This document shows, piece by piece, positions 30,259 to 42,804 of a DNA stretch of 64,000 nucleotides; position 1 is the first letter of the stretch, and every line of letters begins with the position of its first letter. The position numbers and the translations under genes are program-made. This DNA is from JABWBD01 sp040768665. Lineage in GTDB: Bacteria > Planctomycetota > Planctomycetia > Pirellulales > Thermoguttaceae. Below the pieces are notes generated by a model. The model saw only the letters and a list, made by a program, of their open reading frames with translations, did no database searches and was not told where the DNA came from. The DNA lies in the NCBI GenBank assembly GCA_040768665.1, contig JAXGMN010000007.1, positions 404,911-468,910 of the forward strand, in the 5' to 3' direction.

Positions 30259-30696
30259 GACCTCGCTCCTCCTTGACTCCGTGATCATTCGGGCTACCTT
30301 ACCCACCGAATTGTAGCTTTCGGAACAGGGAGGATCAAGGCAACAAGAAACGACGCATCGCGTTGCCAAAAAAGAACTTATGCTTGGAACCACGCCATGG
30401 CCATCGCAGAGGGCCGCTAGCGCGGCAGACGACCGGAGAGCGGGGAGTCGGTGAAAGCTGGCTCAGGGGAACGACTTCCGGCCGCCAATGTCTGCCGGAC
30501 GCTTGCTGGAATTGTCCCCGTTTTTCCGTCAAGGCAAGTCGAGACCGCCTAATCCACCATTCGCGACACTTCCACAAACACGGCATACTGGCAGCCCCTC
30601 GGGACGCGACAAGTTTCACTGCTATCCCCACCTTGTCTATATTTTCGTGCACAAATCCTTCCCTGCTCTCGGCGTCCTGTTCTATACTGGGCGGGT
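30259..30696. other. Divergent intergenic region
   Basis: Between the TPR membrane gene (minus) and the Clp_N-ThiE gene (plus). TATACT at about 30683 lies only some 10 bases before the thiE fusion ATG, so a nearly leaderless transcript is possible. No gene is recognised. Confidence 0.4.
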
Positions 30697-32409
30697 ATGC
30701 AGTACGAATTCACTTCCGGTGCCCGACGTGCTCTAATCTGGGCCGCGCGCTGGTCCACGGGCGAGCTCGCAGGGGAGCTATCGGCCCCTGCCCTGCTTCT
30801 GGGACTATTGGCCGAGACGGAGTGCCGCGCTGCGGCGATGCTATCTCGTCACGGGATCGACGCGAATCGGATTCGCCAGCAGTGGCCGGAGCTTCGCCCC
30901 CCTATGGAGGATGATTGCCAGCCGTCAAGCGGCTACTTCGCGGAGAACCCGCTGGCGGAACTACCACCGCTTTCTCCGGAAGTGAAGGCGTCGCTTACAG
31001 TCGCCAAACGCCGAATGCGAGGGTTCGAGCAGTCTCTCGTCTTCGCCACGGAGCACCTTCTGCTGGGCCTGTCCGCCGGAAATCACGAGACGGCCCAGTG
31101 GCTGCGGGGCCAGGGGCTGGACCCAAGCCGCCTGGAGGACGAAATCCATCAGCAGTATGGACATAGCACCGAACCGCTCACGGTAAGCGCAGAGCCGCTA
31201 CCCTACGACGAGCAGCCGCCTCCCGGTCCGCGACCGCCTGAAAGACCGCCTTCGGGCAGTCCGCTTGTTGCGAGTTCCGAAGAAACGATATCCAACTCGC
31301 AGGGCGCCACAAGGCAACCGTCCTTGGTGCGCGAGTCGCGTGATGCGGCAATTCAAGAAGTGTCGCTGCTGCGGGTGCTCGATGCCGGAGCGAACCGAGC
31401 GCGCGAGGCGTTGCGAGTGCTGGAGGACTACGTCCGCTTCGTTCTGGATGATCGTCACCTGACGGAGCAGTTCAAGCGGTTTCGCCACGATATCGCGGCA
31501 GCGCTGGCCGGCGTGCCAATCGGCCGGCGTTTGCTGGCGCGGGAGACGCTCGCCGACGTGGGGACGAGCCTCGCGACGCCTACGGAGTACCGACGCGTGG
31601 GTATGGCGGGCATCCTGGCCGCGAACTTCGCCCGCCTGCAGGAATCCCTGCGGAGCCTGGAGGAGTACGGGAAGCTGCTGGCGTCGAACGTGCCGATCTC
31701 GTGCGAGCAACTTCGTTACCGTGCTTATACGCTCCAACGGGCTGTGGAGATCACGTCGGCGAGTGCCGAGCGGCTCGCGCGCGTCCGTCTGTACGTGCTG
31801 GTTGATGGGGGCACGTCAGAAGATGCGTTTGCAGAAACCGTCCGAACGCTCGTCCGCTCCGGTGTTGATGCATTGCAGCTTCGTGACAAGGAGCTCGACG
31901 ACCGCCGGCTGCTCGAGCGGGCCCGGTTGCTTCGCGAAATCACTCGCTCGACGGCCACGCTGTTCATCATGAACGATCGGCCGGACCTGGCGGTGCTCTG
32001 CGGTGCCGACGGGGTCCACGTCGGCCAAGAGGAGCTTTCGGTAAAGGACGCACGAGCGATCGTCGGACCGGACCTCCTCGTCGGTCTGTCGACGCACTCG
32101 ATCGATCAGGCCCGCCAGGCTGTGCTCGAGGGTGCGAACTACATCGGCGTGGGGCCGACATTCCCTTCGGGGACCAAGCATTTCGAGCAGTTTCCAGGAC
32201 TGGAACTGGCCAGAACGGTGGCGGACGAGATCCGACTTCCCGCGTTTGCCATCGGCGGCATCACGCTGGAGAACCTGCCGGAGGTGCTATCCACGGGGCT
32301 ATGCCGCGTGGCTGTCAGCGGAGCGATTACTCGGGCCGCCGATCCGGGAGCGGTGGTGCGGCAAATGCTGGCCGTTTTGTCTTTGCCAACACCAGGAGAA
32401 ATGCCATGA
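30697..32409 (+). CDS. thiE: Clp_N domain - ThiE fusion (thiamine-phosphate synthase)
   Basis: A 570-residue protein. Residues 1-150 hold two ClpA/ClpC-type N-terminal repeats (ARRALIWAARW ... SAPALLLGLLAE; VKASLTVAKRRMRGFEQS ... ATEHLLLGLSAG). A Pro-rich linker reaches about 215. Residues 222-345 are the all-helical extension known in cyanobacterial and planctomycete ThiE (LDAGANRAREALRVLEDYVR). Residues about 350-570 are ThiE itself (LQLRDKELDDRRLLERA, MNDRPDLAVLCGADGVHVGQ, ANYIGVGPTFPSGTKH, AFAIGGITLENL). ThiE joins HMP-PP and HET-P into thiamine phosphate. The stop overlaps the sulfatase start (ATGA). Confidence 0.9.
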   Translation: MQYEFTSGARRALIWAARWSTGELAGELSAPALLLGLLAETECRAAAMLSRHGIDANRIRQQWPELRPPMEDDCQPSSGYFAENPLAELPPLSPEVKASLTVAKRRMRGFEQSLVFATEHLLLGLSAGNHETAQWLRGQGLDPSRLEDEIHQQYGHSTEPLTVSAEPLPYDEQPPPGPRPPERPPSGSPLVASSEETISNSQGATRQPSLVRESRDAAIQEVSLLRVLDAGANRAREALRVLEDYVRFVLDDRHLTEQFKRFRHDIAAALAGVPIGRRLLARETLADVGTSLATPTEYRRVGMAGILAANFARLQESLRSLEEYGKLLASNVPISCEQLRYRAYTLQRAVEITSASAERLARVRLYVLVDGGTSEDAFAETVRTLVRSGVDALQLRDKELDDRRLLERARLLREITRSTATLFIMNDRPDLAVLCGADGVHVGQEELSVKDARAIVGPDLLVGLSTHSIDQARQAVLEGANYIGVGPTFPSGTKHFEQFPGLELARTVADEIRLPAFAIGGITLENLPEVLSTGLCRVAVSGAITRAADPGAVVRQMLAVLSLPTPGEMP

Positions 32410-33845
32410 TACGAATTGCGTGGACTGCCAGCGTACTTGGACTATTGTTTGCCAGCGGTGCGGCCAGCTCCGAGCCGCAGAAGCCGAACGTGGTCGTGAT
32501 TCTCGCCGACGATCTTGGCTGGACCGACCTTGGCTGCTACGGAAGCAAGTATTACGAAACGCCCCATATCGACCGCCTGGCCTCCGAGGGAATGCGGTTC
32601 ACGAGCGGGTATAGCTGCGGGCCGAATTGCCAGCCGACCCGGGCCGCCATGGCCAGCGGCCAGTACTGTCCGCGGACGGGTATCTACACGGTGGGCAGCA
32701 TCGAGCGATTCAACTGGCGGAGCCGCCCGCTTCGGCCCGTCGACAACGTGTCGGACTTGGCTCTCGAAAAGACCACGTATGCCGAAGCGCTGAAACAGGC
32801 CGAATATGTCACCGGGCTGTTCGGAAAGTGGCACCTGGGCAGCGGTCCTTATCATCCGAAGCACCAGGGTTACGACGAGGCAATCGTCAGCATGGGCCGG
32901 CATTTCCAGTTCAAAACGGATCCCCGCGCGGACACGTCGCCGGAGGATTACCTGGCCGACTTCCTGACGGACAGGGCGGTCGAGTTCATCGACGAGCACC
33001 ACAGCGAGCCTTTTCTGCTCTGCGTCCACCATTTTGCCGTCCACACGCCGCTGGAGGCGAAAGAACCGTTGATCCGCCACTTCCGGGAGAAGCCGCCGGC
33101 GGACGGCCACCAGAATCCAACTTACGCAGCGATGATTGCCAGCCTCGATGAAAGCGTAGGCCGGATCATCGCTCGGCTCGAGGAATTGAAGCTTGCAGAC
33201 AAGACGCTGGTCATCTTCACAAGCGACAACGGCGGCGTCGGAGGATACGATCGTGAAGGGATCCAAGGAGGTGAAATCACCGACAACGCGCCGCTACGCG
33301 GCGGGAAGGGGATGCTCTACGAGGGTGGAATTCGAGTGCCGTACATCTTCCGCTGGAGCGGTCGCATCGCGGCCGGCTCGATATGCGACGTGCCGATCAA
33401 TAGCGTCGATCTCTACCCGACCCTCCTGGAGCTTGCGGGGGCGACGCCGCCGGAGAATTATCCGCTGGACGGCACCAGCTATCTGGAACTCTTGCTGGGG
33501 GGGGAAGCGTCTCAGCGCAACGCTCTCTACTGGCACTTTCCCGGCTATCTCGGCGCCGGCGGCGGGACCTGGCGGACCACTCCGGCCAGCGCGGTCCGCA
33601 TCGGCGACTGGAAGCTGATGGAGTTCTACGAGGACGGCCGTTTGGAACTCTACAATCTGAAGGAGGATCGGGGCGAGAAAAGCGAGCTTTCCAATCGATA
33701 TCCGGAGAAGGTGAAGGAGTTGCACGGTCGGCTCGCACGCTGGCGAGAAGAAATCGGCGCTCGCACGCCGAAGCCGCGGACCGCAAGCGATGGCGATGCT
33801 CCGAAGTCGAAGGCTCGCCGCCGTTCTTCGCGTGTCGGCGAGTAA
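32406..33845 (+). CDS. Exported sulfatase, Cys-type (formylglycine)
   Basis: A 479-residue protein starting MIRIAWTASVLGLLFASGAA, a signal peptide. NVVVILADDLGWTDLGCYGS is the metal-binding start of the alkaline-phosphatase superfamily. The sulfatase signature is CQPTRAAMASGQY with Cys75-x-Pro77-x-Arg79, so Cys75 should be converted to formylglycine by an FGE-type enzyme. GLFGKWHLG and TSDNGGVGGYDREG provide further active-site residues. It likely desulfates algal or other sulfated polysaccharides, as for the many planctomycete sulfatases. It is coupled to the thiE fusion by a 4-base overlap although no functional link is obvious. Confidence 0.93.
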   Translation: MIRIAWTASVLGLLFASGAASSEPQKPNVVVILADDLGWTDLGCYGSKYYETPHIDRLASEGMRFTSGYSCGPNCQPTRAAMASGQYCPRTGIYTVGSIERFNWRSRPLRPVDNVSDLALEKTTYAEALKQAEYVTGLFGKWHLGSGPYHPKHQGYDEAIVSMGRHFQFKTDPRADTSPEDYLADFLTDRAVEFIDEHHSEPFLLCVHHFAVHTPLEAKEPLIRHFREKPPADGHQNPTYAAMIASLDESVGRIIARLEELKLADKTLVIFTSDNGGVGGYDREGIQGGEITDNAPLRGGKGMLYEGGIRVPYIFRWSGRIAAGSICDVPINSVDLYPTLLELAGATPPENYPLDGTSYLELLLGGEASQRNALYWHFPGYLGAGGGTWRTTPASAVRIGDWKLMEFYEDGRLELYNLKEDRGEKSELSNRYPEKVKELHGRLARWREEIGARTPKPRTASDGDAPKSKARRRSSRVGE

Positions 33846-33865
33846 GGGCAGGTTCAGTCCGGCCT

Positions 33866-33955
33866 GATGAAAAAGGGGACAGGCACCGCAAGTGATAGGA
33901 GATTGACGCGAGTGACGATGCAGAGTCTTGCGGAGCCAATCCCCTTTTTCATCAC
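33866..33955. repeat. Palindromic repeat, variable-arm family (copy 3)
   Basis: TGATGAAAAAGGGGACAGGC at the left and GGAGCCAATCCCCTTTTTC at the right. It lies between two convergent genes, where a stem ending in a T-run could act as a bidirectional terminator. Confidence 0.85.
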
Positions 33956-33962
33956 CCCAGGT

Positions 33963-34646
33963 TCAATCGGCTGGAATGATCTTGGGCGTCGATATTCTTC
34001 GGCCGTAAATATGGCCGAATCGCTTGACCAGCTCGTGGGAATCACAACGGAGGAAATCGTAGAGCTGCTCGGGCGGCTCCCGGGCGAGCCAGCGGTCGGC
34101 CAATGCCGAGACGCAGGCGTCGTAGCGTTTCTGCGAGCCGCTGTGGGCATAACAGCGCCCACCGAAGCGGCGGAGATCGCCATCGAACTTCGGGCCGATG
34201 TGCCAGAGCTCGTGGAAAACGGTAACGATCTTCTCGCGAAAGGCGAGGTCCAGAAAACGCGGGAGGTAGAAGTTCAGGAGATACAGCATCTCGCGCCCCG
34301 CCTCGTCGCAAACTCGCTGGATCCGCCATTTCCGGCCGCGGCGCACCGCGTGCGGGACGCCGCCCGAGAAGCGCAGAGGAGTCAGCGAGGCATACACTCC
34401 GTGGCGCGCGATACTGCGGGTCTGGCAGAACCCGACGGCAACGCGAGTCATGTCGATATGGCGCAACTCCGGGAGGCGGACTGCCGCATCGACGCATAGC
34501 TGCCGCATATGCAGCGTGAAGTCGAAGCCGGGGCGTTGCGACCCATCCGACGACTCCGATGATGTCCTTCGAAGTGCCACGACTCCGACTAGTGCTCCGT
34601 CAAAGTTGGAGTGGCGGGTAGCGGAAGTCGTGAGACTTCTGGCCAC
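33963..34646 (-). CDS. Putative zinc metallopeptidase-like protein (HExxH)
   Basis: Up to 227 residues from a GTG at 34646; the true start is uncertain but must precede FDFTLHMRQLCVDAAVRLPE. REKIVTVFHELWHIGPKFDG contains HELWH, a zincin HExxH motif, followed by a possible third ligand in GRCYAHSGSQKRYD. I recognise it as a bacterial putative-metallopeptidase family of unknown substrate. It follows the alpha ribosomal operon on the same strand, about 50 bases after rplQ. Confidence 0.75.
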   Translation of the reverse strand: MARSLTTSATRHSNFDGALVGVVALRRTSSESSDGSQRPGFDFTLHMRQLCVDAAVRLPELRHIDMTRVAVGFCQTRSIARHGVYASLTPLRFSGGVPHAVRRGRKWRIQRVCDEAGREMLYLLNFYLPRFLDLAFREKIVTVFHELWHIGPKFDGDLRRFGGRCYAHSGSQKRYDACVSALADRWLAREPPEQLYDFLRCDSHELVKRFGHIYGRRISTPKIIPAD

Positions 34647-34695
34647 GAGCTCTCACGAGTTCGGCTACACCCGTCAAAGGAAGATTGCTCGAGCA

Positions 34696-35385
34696 CTAGG
34701 CCTGCGGTTTGCCTTCGGCCGGTGCCTCGCCCGTGTCGCCAGACGCCGGTTGCTCGCCGATCTCCTCAGGTTTGGTGACGGTGGCGACCGGGGCCCCTTT
34801 CACCGCCTCCTCGGTTTCCGCCGCAGCCTCGAAGGCCGGTTTTTCCACCTTCCGCTGCACGCGGTCGTGGACACCGACGAACTCGAGGATCGCGCGCGGC
34901 GCGGCATCGCCGAGCCGGGGGGTGGCCAACTGGAGGATCCGGGTGTAGCCACCCGGCCTGTCGGCAAAGCGGGGAGCGATCTCGTCGAAGAGGACCTTGA
35001 CCGCCTTCTTGTCGCCAAGGAGCTGGAGGACGCGACGGCGGGCCGCAACGACCGGCGCAATCGCCCGGTTCCACTCATGCCACCTCGGGCTTTCCCGCCA
35101 GGCTCGCCACTTATCGGTATGGCGATCTGCATTGGGACCGAACTCTGCGGCGGCTTCCTGGTGCCGGAGGCTGCGGCGAGCAATCGTGACGCACTTTTCG
35201 ACGAGTGGCCGCACCTCTTTCGCCTTGGGAACCGTGGTGACGATACGTCCCTTGGCCTTCGGCGCGTTGTCGTCGTCCTCGCTGTCCCGCTCGGTAAGGA
35301 TCAGTGCGCTGGCAAGGTTTCTCAGAAGGGCGCGCTGGTGATTCGGATTGCGGCCGAATTTGCGGCCTCGTTTTCGGTGTCGCAT
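34696..35385 (-). CDS. rplQ: Ribosomal protein L17 with internal insertion and C-terminal extension
   Basis: A 229-residue protein against about 120-130 usual for L17. The N-terminus MRHRKRGRKFGRNPNHQRAL and the C-terminal core GGYTRILQLATPRLGDAAP are clear. Between them an extra segment of about 50 residues (around 75-120, Arg/Trp-rich: DRHTDKWRAWRESPRWHEW) interrupts the fold. The last 50 residues are an acidic Ala/Glu/Pro tail. It is last of the alpha operon. Confidence 0.95.
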   Translation of the reverse strand: MRHRKRGRKFGRNPNHQRALLRNLASALILTERDSEDDDNAPKAKGRIVTTVPKAKEVRPLVEKCVTIARRSLRHQEAAAEFGPNADRHTDKWRAWRESPRWHEWNRAIAPVVAARRRVLQLLGDKKAVKVLFDEIAPRFADRPGGYTRILQLATPRLGDAAPRAILEFVGVHDRVQRKVEKPAFEAAAETEEAVKGAPVATVTKPEEIGEQPASGDTGEAPAEGKPQA

Positions 35386-35441
35386 GGTTCTTACCAGGTA
35401 ATCGGGTATGCTTTTTGTGGAACGGGGCGGGCCGAGGCAGG

Positions 35442-36440
35442 CTACGACGACCCGGTCGCTGCGGGCGGGATCCGCATCCCCAGGCGCAGGCCGAGATCGG
35501 ACAGCTTTTCACGAACCTCGTTCAGGGTGGTCTCGCCGAAGTTGCGGACCTCGAGCAATTCGTCCTCACTCCGTACAACCAGGTCGCGAACCGTATTGAT
35601 GTTTTCCGACTCGAGGCAGTTGGAGGCCCGCACCGAAAGGTGCAGATCGGACAGGCTCAGGTTGAGCTTGTTTTCGATCGAAGGATCGATTCCGCCCATG
35701 ATCCCGGAGCGGCCTTCGGAATACACGCGGCTGCCGAGCTCCTGATATTGGACGAAAGGATTGAGATGCTTGCGGAGAATCTTCGCCGACTCGACCAAGG
35801 CCATCTCCGGACTGATCGAACCATTGGTCCAGATTTCCATGGTGAGCTTGTCGTAGTTGGTTTTCTGACCGACACGGGTCTCTTCCACCTCGTAGCGGAC
35901 CCGCACCACCGGGCTAAAGGCGGCGTCGATGGGAATCGTGCCGATCTCCTGGACCTGTTCGCCCTGTTCGCTGGCCGGGAAATATCCGCGGCCCGTCTCC
36001 ACGACCAACTCCATGGAGAAGGGGACGTCATCGGTAAGCGTGGCGATGACGTGGTCGCGGTTAATCACCTGGGTCTGGTCGTCGGTGCGAACATCGGCTC
36101 CGGTGACGACGCCGCGGGTGTTTTTTTCGATCCGCAGCACGTGGGCATGGTCGGTATAGCTCTTGACGACCAGCGACTTCACGTTCAGCACGATGTCGGT
36201 GACGTCTTCCACGACGCCCGGCAGGGTCGTGAACTCATGCTGGGCATGCTGGAGTCTGATCCGCGTGATCGCCGCGCCTTCGAGGCTGGAAAGCATGATG
36301 CGGCGGAGGCTGTTGCCGATCGTCACACCAAACCCCCGCTCGAACGGCTCAGCGAAGAACTTGCCGTAGGTCGGCGTCAGCGACTGCTTCTCGCACGCCA
36401 CTTGACTCGGCAGTTCAAGTCCGCGCCATCGAATTCGCAT
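35442..36440 (-). CDS. rpoA: RNA polymerase alpha subunit
   Basis: A 332-residue protein with GGAGGATTCC before the ATG. The N-terminal dimerisation domain has ERGFGVTIGNSLRRIMLSSL and the beta-binding region. A flexible linker (residues about 235-255) leads to the alphaCTD with LSLSDLHLSVRASNCLESEN and NFGETTLNEVREKLSDLGL, the DNA and activator contact surface. Normal length. Confidence 0.98.
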   Translation of the reverse strand: MRIRWRGLELPSQVACEKQSLTPTYGKFFAEPFERGFGVTIGNSLRRIMLSSLEGAAITRIRLQHAQHEFTTLPGVVEDVTDIVLNVKSLVVKSYTDHAHVLRIEKNTRGVVTGADVRTDDQTQVINRDHVIATLTDDVPFSMELVVETGRGYFPASEQGEQVQEIGTIPIDAAFSPVVRVRYEVEETRVGQKTNYDKLTMEIWTNGSISPEMALVESAKILRKHLNPFVQYQELGSRVYSEGRSGIMGGIDPSIENKLNLSLSDLHLSVRASNCLESENINTVRDLVVRSEDELLEVRNFGETTLNEVREKLSDLGLRLGMRIPPAATGSS

Positions 36441-36489
36441 TGGAATCCTCCGATGAAAGTGTTGATCGCCTGATACGTCGCGTCCGGCA

Positions 36490-37116
36490 CTACCTGGAAA
36501 GGATTTCCACGATCAGGTTCACCTCGACCGGGATGGAAACGTCTTCCGCCTCGGGCAAACGGAGCACGTGGCCTTCCGGCTGCGGGCCGTCAACGCGGTT
36601 GAGGAACTCGGGAACGTCGCGACCGTACTCGGCCATGCTCGCTTGGACGAGTTGCACGCTCTTCGGCCGGTTCTTCACCGTGATCACGTCGCCGGCGCGG
36701 ACAAGGTAACTGGGAATATCCACCCGGCGCCCGTTTACCAGGATATGGCCGTGACGAACGACCTGCCGAGCCTGGGCGCGGGACAGCCCCCACCCCAGCC
36801 GGTGAACGACATTGTCCAGACGGCGCTCCAAGAGGCCCATCAGCATCTTGCCCGTATTGCCCGTGGTTCGCTCGGCCAACTGGAAGTAGCGGCGGAACTG
36901 GGCTTCCAGCACGCCATAATAGTGCTTCACCTTCTGCTTTTCGCGAAGGTGGACGCCGTAGTCGGTCAGCTTGCCGCGGCGATAGTTGTGCATGCCCGGG
37001 GGCGTCGGGCGGCGTTCGACAGCGCACTTGTCGGTATCGCATCGCGTGCCCTTGAGAAACAGCTTCATCCCCTCGCGGCGGCACATGCGGCAGACGGGTC
37101 CTGTGTTACAGGCCAT
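36490..37116 (-). CDS. rpsD: Ribosomal protein S4, zinc-binding type
   Basis: A 208-residue protein starting MACNTGPVCRMCRREGMKLF. Cys3, Cys9, Cys12, Cys26 and Cys31 form the zinc-binding N-terminus of the C+ type S4. The S4 RNA-binding domain is RLDNVVHRLGWGLSRAQARQ ... VNGRRVDIPSYLVRAGD. It initiates 30S assembly. The frame is open to 37182, but this start matches the family. Confidence 0.97.
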   Translation of the reverse strand: MACNTGPVCRMCRREGMKLFLKGTRCDTDKCAVERRPTPPGMHNYRRGKLTDYGVHLREKQKVKHYYGVLEAQFRRYFQLAERTTGNTGKMLMGLLERRLDNVVHRLGWGLSRAQARQVVRHGHILVNGRRVDIPSYLVRAGDVITVKNRPKSVQLVQASMAEYGRDVPEFLNRVDGPQPEGHVLRLPEAEDVSIPVEVNLIVEILSR

Positions 37117-37231
37117 AAGAAGTCTTACTCCAAAACAAAAGTATCTCGAATATGCGATGGGTCGGGGCGTCGGGCCCTGCACCGGCTCTACGCGGCCGAC
37201 CGGTCCCTGCCCGGGCGACGCCCGTGGTCGC

Positions 37232-37633
37232 TTAGACGCGGCGGCGTTTCTTGGGCCGGCATCCGTTGTGCGGCAACGGCGTTACGTCTTCAATCGACTT
37301 GATCGTCAGGCCGGCAGCCTGCAGGGCGGTGATCGCGCTCTCCCGTCCGCTGCCGGGGCCCTTCACTCGAACATCCACTTCCTTGACGCCGAACTTGATC
37401 GCCTTCTCGGCCGCCTGCTGCGCGGCCATCTGGCCCGCGAAGGGAGTGCTCTTGCGGCTTCCCTTGAAGCCGCTCGTCCCGGAACTCGACCAACAGAGCG
37501 TATCGCCCTTGGTATCGGTGATCGTTACCGTCGTATTATTGAAGGTCGCCTTGATATGCGCGACGCCCACAGCCACGTTGCGCCGCGTCTTGCGACGCTT
37601 GGAACCACCCGAACCCGAAGATGACTTGGCCAC
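37232..37633 (-). CDS. rpsK: Ribosomal protein S11
   Basis: A 133-residue protein from a GTG at 37633 with AGGAG nine bases upstream (VAKSSSGSGGSKRRKTRRNV). GVAHIKATFNNTTVTITDTK and GFKGSRKSTPFAGQMAAQQA are S11 signatures; it ends PLPHNGCRPKKRRRV. Confidence 0.97.
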   Translation of the reverse strand: MAKSSSGSGGSKRRKTRRNVAVGVAHIKATFNNTTVTITDTKGDTLCWSSSGTSGFKGSRKSTPFAGQMAAQQAAEKAIKFGVKEVDVRVKGPGSGRESAITALQAAGLTIKSIEDVTPLPHNGCRPKKRRRV

Positions 37634-37720
37634 CGTGCGAAACTCCTCGAACAACAAACAATGCGATTTGACTCGGTTTGACGGGCTTGCGATGCCGCGC
37701 TTTCGCGGCAACCGCACCGC

Positions 37721-38104
37721 TTAGCGAAGATCCTTGACGCCCTTCTTCCCCGCCACGGTCTTCTTGGGGCCTTTCCGCGTGCGGGCATTCGTGCGGGTCC
37801 GCTGCCCGCGGACCGGAAGCCCACGCCGGTGGCGAAGGCCGCGGTAACAGCCGATGTCGCGGAGCCTGGCAATATTCTGCGCGGTTTGACGACGCAACTG
37901 GCCTTCCACCGTGTAGTCCTTGTCCAGCAGCGCCGTGAGGCGCGCCAGCTCGTCCTCGCGGAGCTCGCGAGCCCGCGCCTGGGGATTGATTCCCGTGCGG
38001 TGACAGAGGTCGTGAGCGATCCGGGCCCCCACCCCATACAGATACTGCAGGGCAACCACCGTGGGTTTGTCATTGGGAATGTCAACACCTAGTACACGCG
38101 GCAT
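37721..38104 (-). CDS. rpsM: Ribosomal protein S13
   Basis: A 127-residue protein, MPRVLGVDIPNDKPTVVALQ; helix-two-turn-helix and basic C-terminal tail RGLRHRRGLPVRGQRTRTNA. Second gene of the alpha operon. Confidence 0.98.
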   Translation of the reverse strand: MPRVLGVDIPNDKPTVVALQYLYGVGARIAHDLCHRTGINPQARARELREDELARLTALLDKDYTVEGQLRRQTAQNIARLRDIGCYRGLRHRRGLPVRGQRTRTNARTRKGPKKTVAGKKGVKDLR

Positions 38105-38208
38105 ACCTGAATGCTCCCTGTCGCGACCTCAGCACAACCGTCTACGTCCGCCAGACGCGGACCACAACCATCCGGCCTGCACCAACCTCTATCAACCCCC
38201 GCTTCGGA

Positions 38209-38322
38209 TCAACCCTGGCGCTGCTTATGGCGGGGGTTGCTGCACACGACGAAAACGACTCCCCGCCGGCGAACGACCTTGCAGTTTTCGCAGATCCGCT
38301 TGACGCTGGCTCGAATCTTCAT
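38209..38322 (-). CDS. rpmJ: Ribosomal protein L36
   Basis: A 37-residue protein read from ATG 38322 to TGA 38209: MKIRASVKRICENCKVVRRR, then GVVFVVCSNPRHKQRQG. The four zinc ligands of the C+ form (Cys11, Cys14, Cys27, His32) are present. It is first gene of the rpmJ-rpsM-rpsK-rpsD-rpoA-rplQ group, the standard alpha operon order; secY and infA are not upstream here. Confidence 0.96.
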   Translation of the reverse strand: MKIRASVKRICENCKVVRRRGVVFVVCSNPRHKQRQG

Positions 38323-38503
38323 GGCTAACTACGCTTTCCGATCTCAAAGGTCATAAAGCGTTGTAGTATAGCGGCTATCCACCCGACTACTCAAGGGGCC
38401 AAAGGTGGTCCCGGGAAATTTCCATTCGCACCGTTAGGAGCGTGGCTCTGCAATGCCCACAAAACCCCCTTCATGACCGATTGATAACACTCGCAAGAAC
38501 CGG

Positions 38504-42208
<3,705 letters not shown>

Positions 42209-42804
42209 CGATGCTCCCAATGCGGGGAAACTGCTGACCGACCGGCAAGATCAGTCTCTTGAAAAACCCAATTGTACAGGAGGATCTCAACAAGCCATTC
42301 CACCCAATGGCTATAGCACCCCCCCTAATACTTGACGACACGAAGCGGCCGGGCTGCTGTTGGATCAGTGGCCAGGATGAGTCTCGCGAAAAAATTTTTC
42401 AGTCACCTGGACTTATTCTGACCGGTCCGTAAGAGAGGGTCGATTTGTCACGGCGTCGCTATCCCCCGGTGCAGCATGCATTTGCATAATTCGTTGCTCA
42501 CCGCTTTACCACCGATAGGGATGACTTTTCGCACGAATGCCACTGCACCGGGGGGGTTAAAGCGTTACTTTGGGTAATTCAAACCATTCTGAATATGTAC
42601 TACTATTCAACGATGGATGATTGATTTGGGGGGCCACCCGATCCGGCCGTTATCTGCCTAGGACGTGGCACTACGAAAGAGCGGAGAAGCACTTTCCCAC
42701 CAACTAGCCAAGATGAGAACGGGGGCACGGTCGTCGACCGAAGCGGCGCGGGTGGTTTCAACGAAACGGCTGTGCTTCCACTTTTTTATTGGAGAATCTG
42801 TTCC
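42209..42804. other. Divergent intergenic region with a long hairpin
   Basis: Region between metH and the response regulator. A 12-bp inverted pair CCCCCGGTGCAG (42463-42474) and CTGCACCGGGGG (42543-42554) could form a 92-base hairpin. Closer to metH, GCCATT and AATGGC form a small palindrome (about 42290-42316). Promoters are not certain. Confidence 0.45.

Noticed and set aside
42209..42330. Cobalamin or SAM riboswitch before metH
   Set aside because: Neither a B12-box nor an S-box core is visible; only small palindromes.
42650..42690. Sigma-54 promoter before the response regulator
   Set aside because: TGGCAC is present, but the TTGC element at the required spacing is absent.
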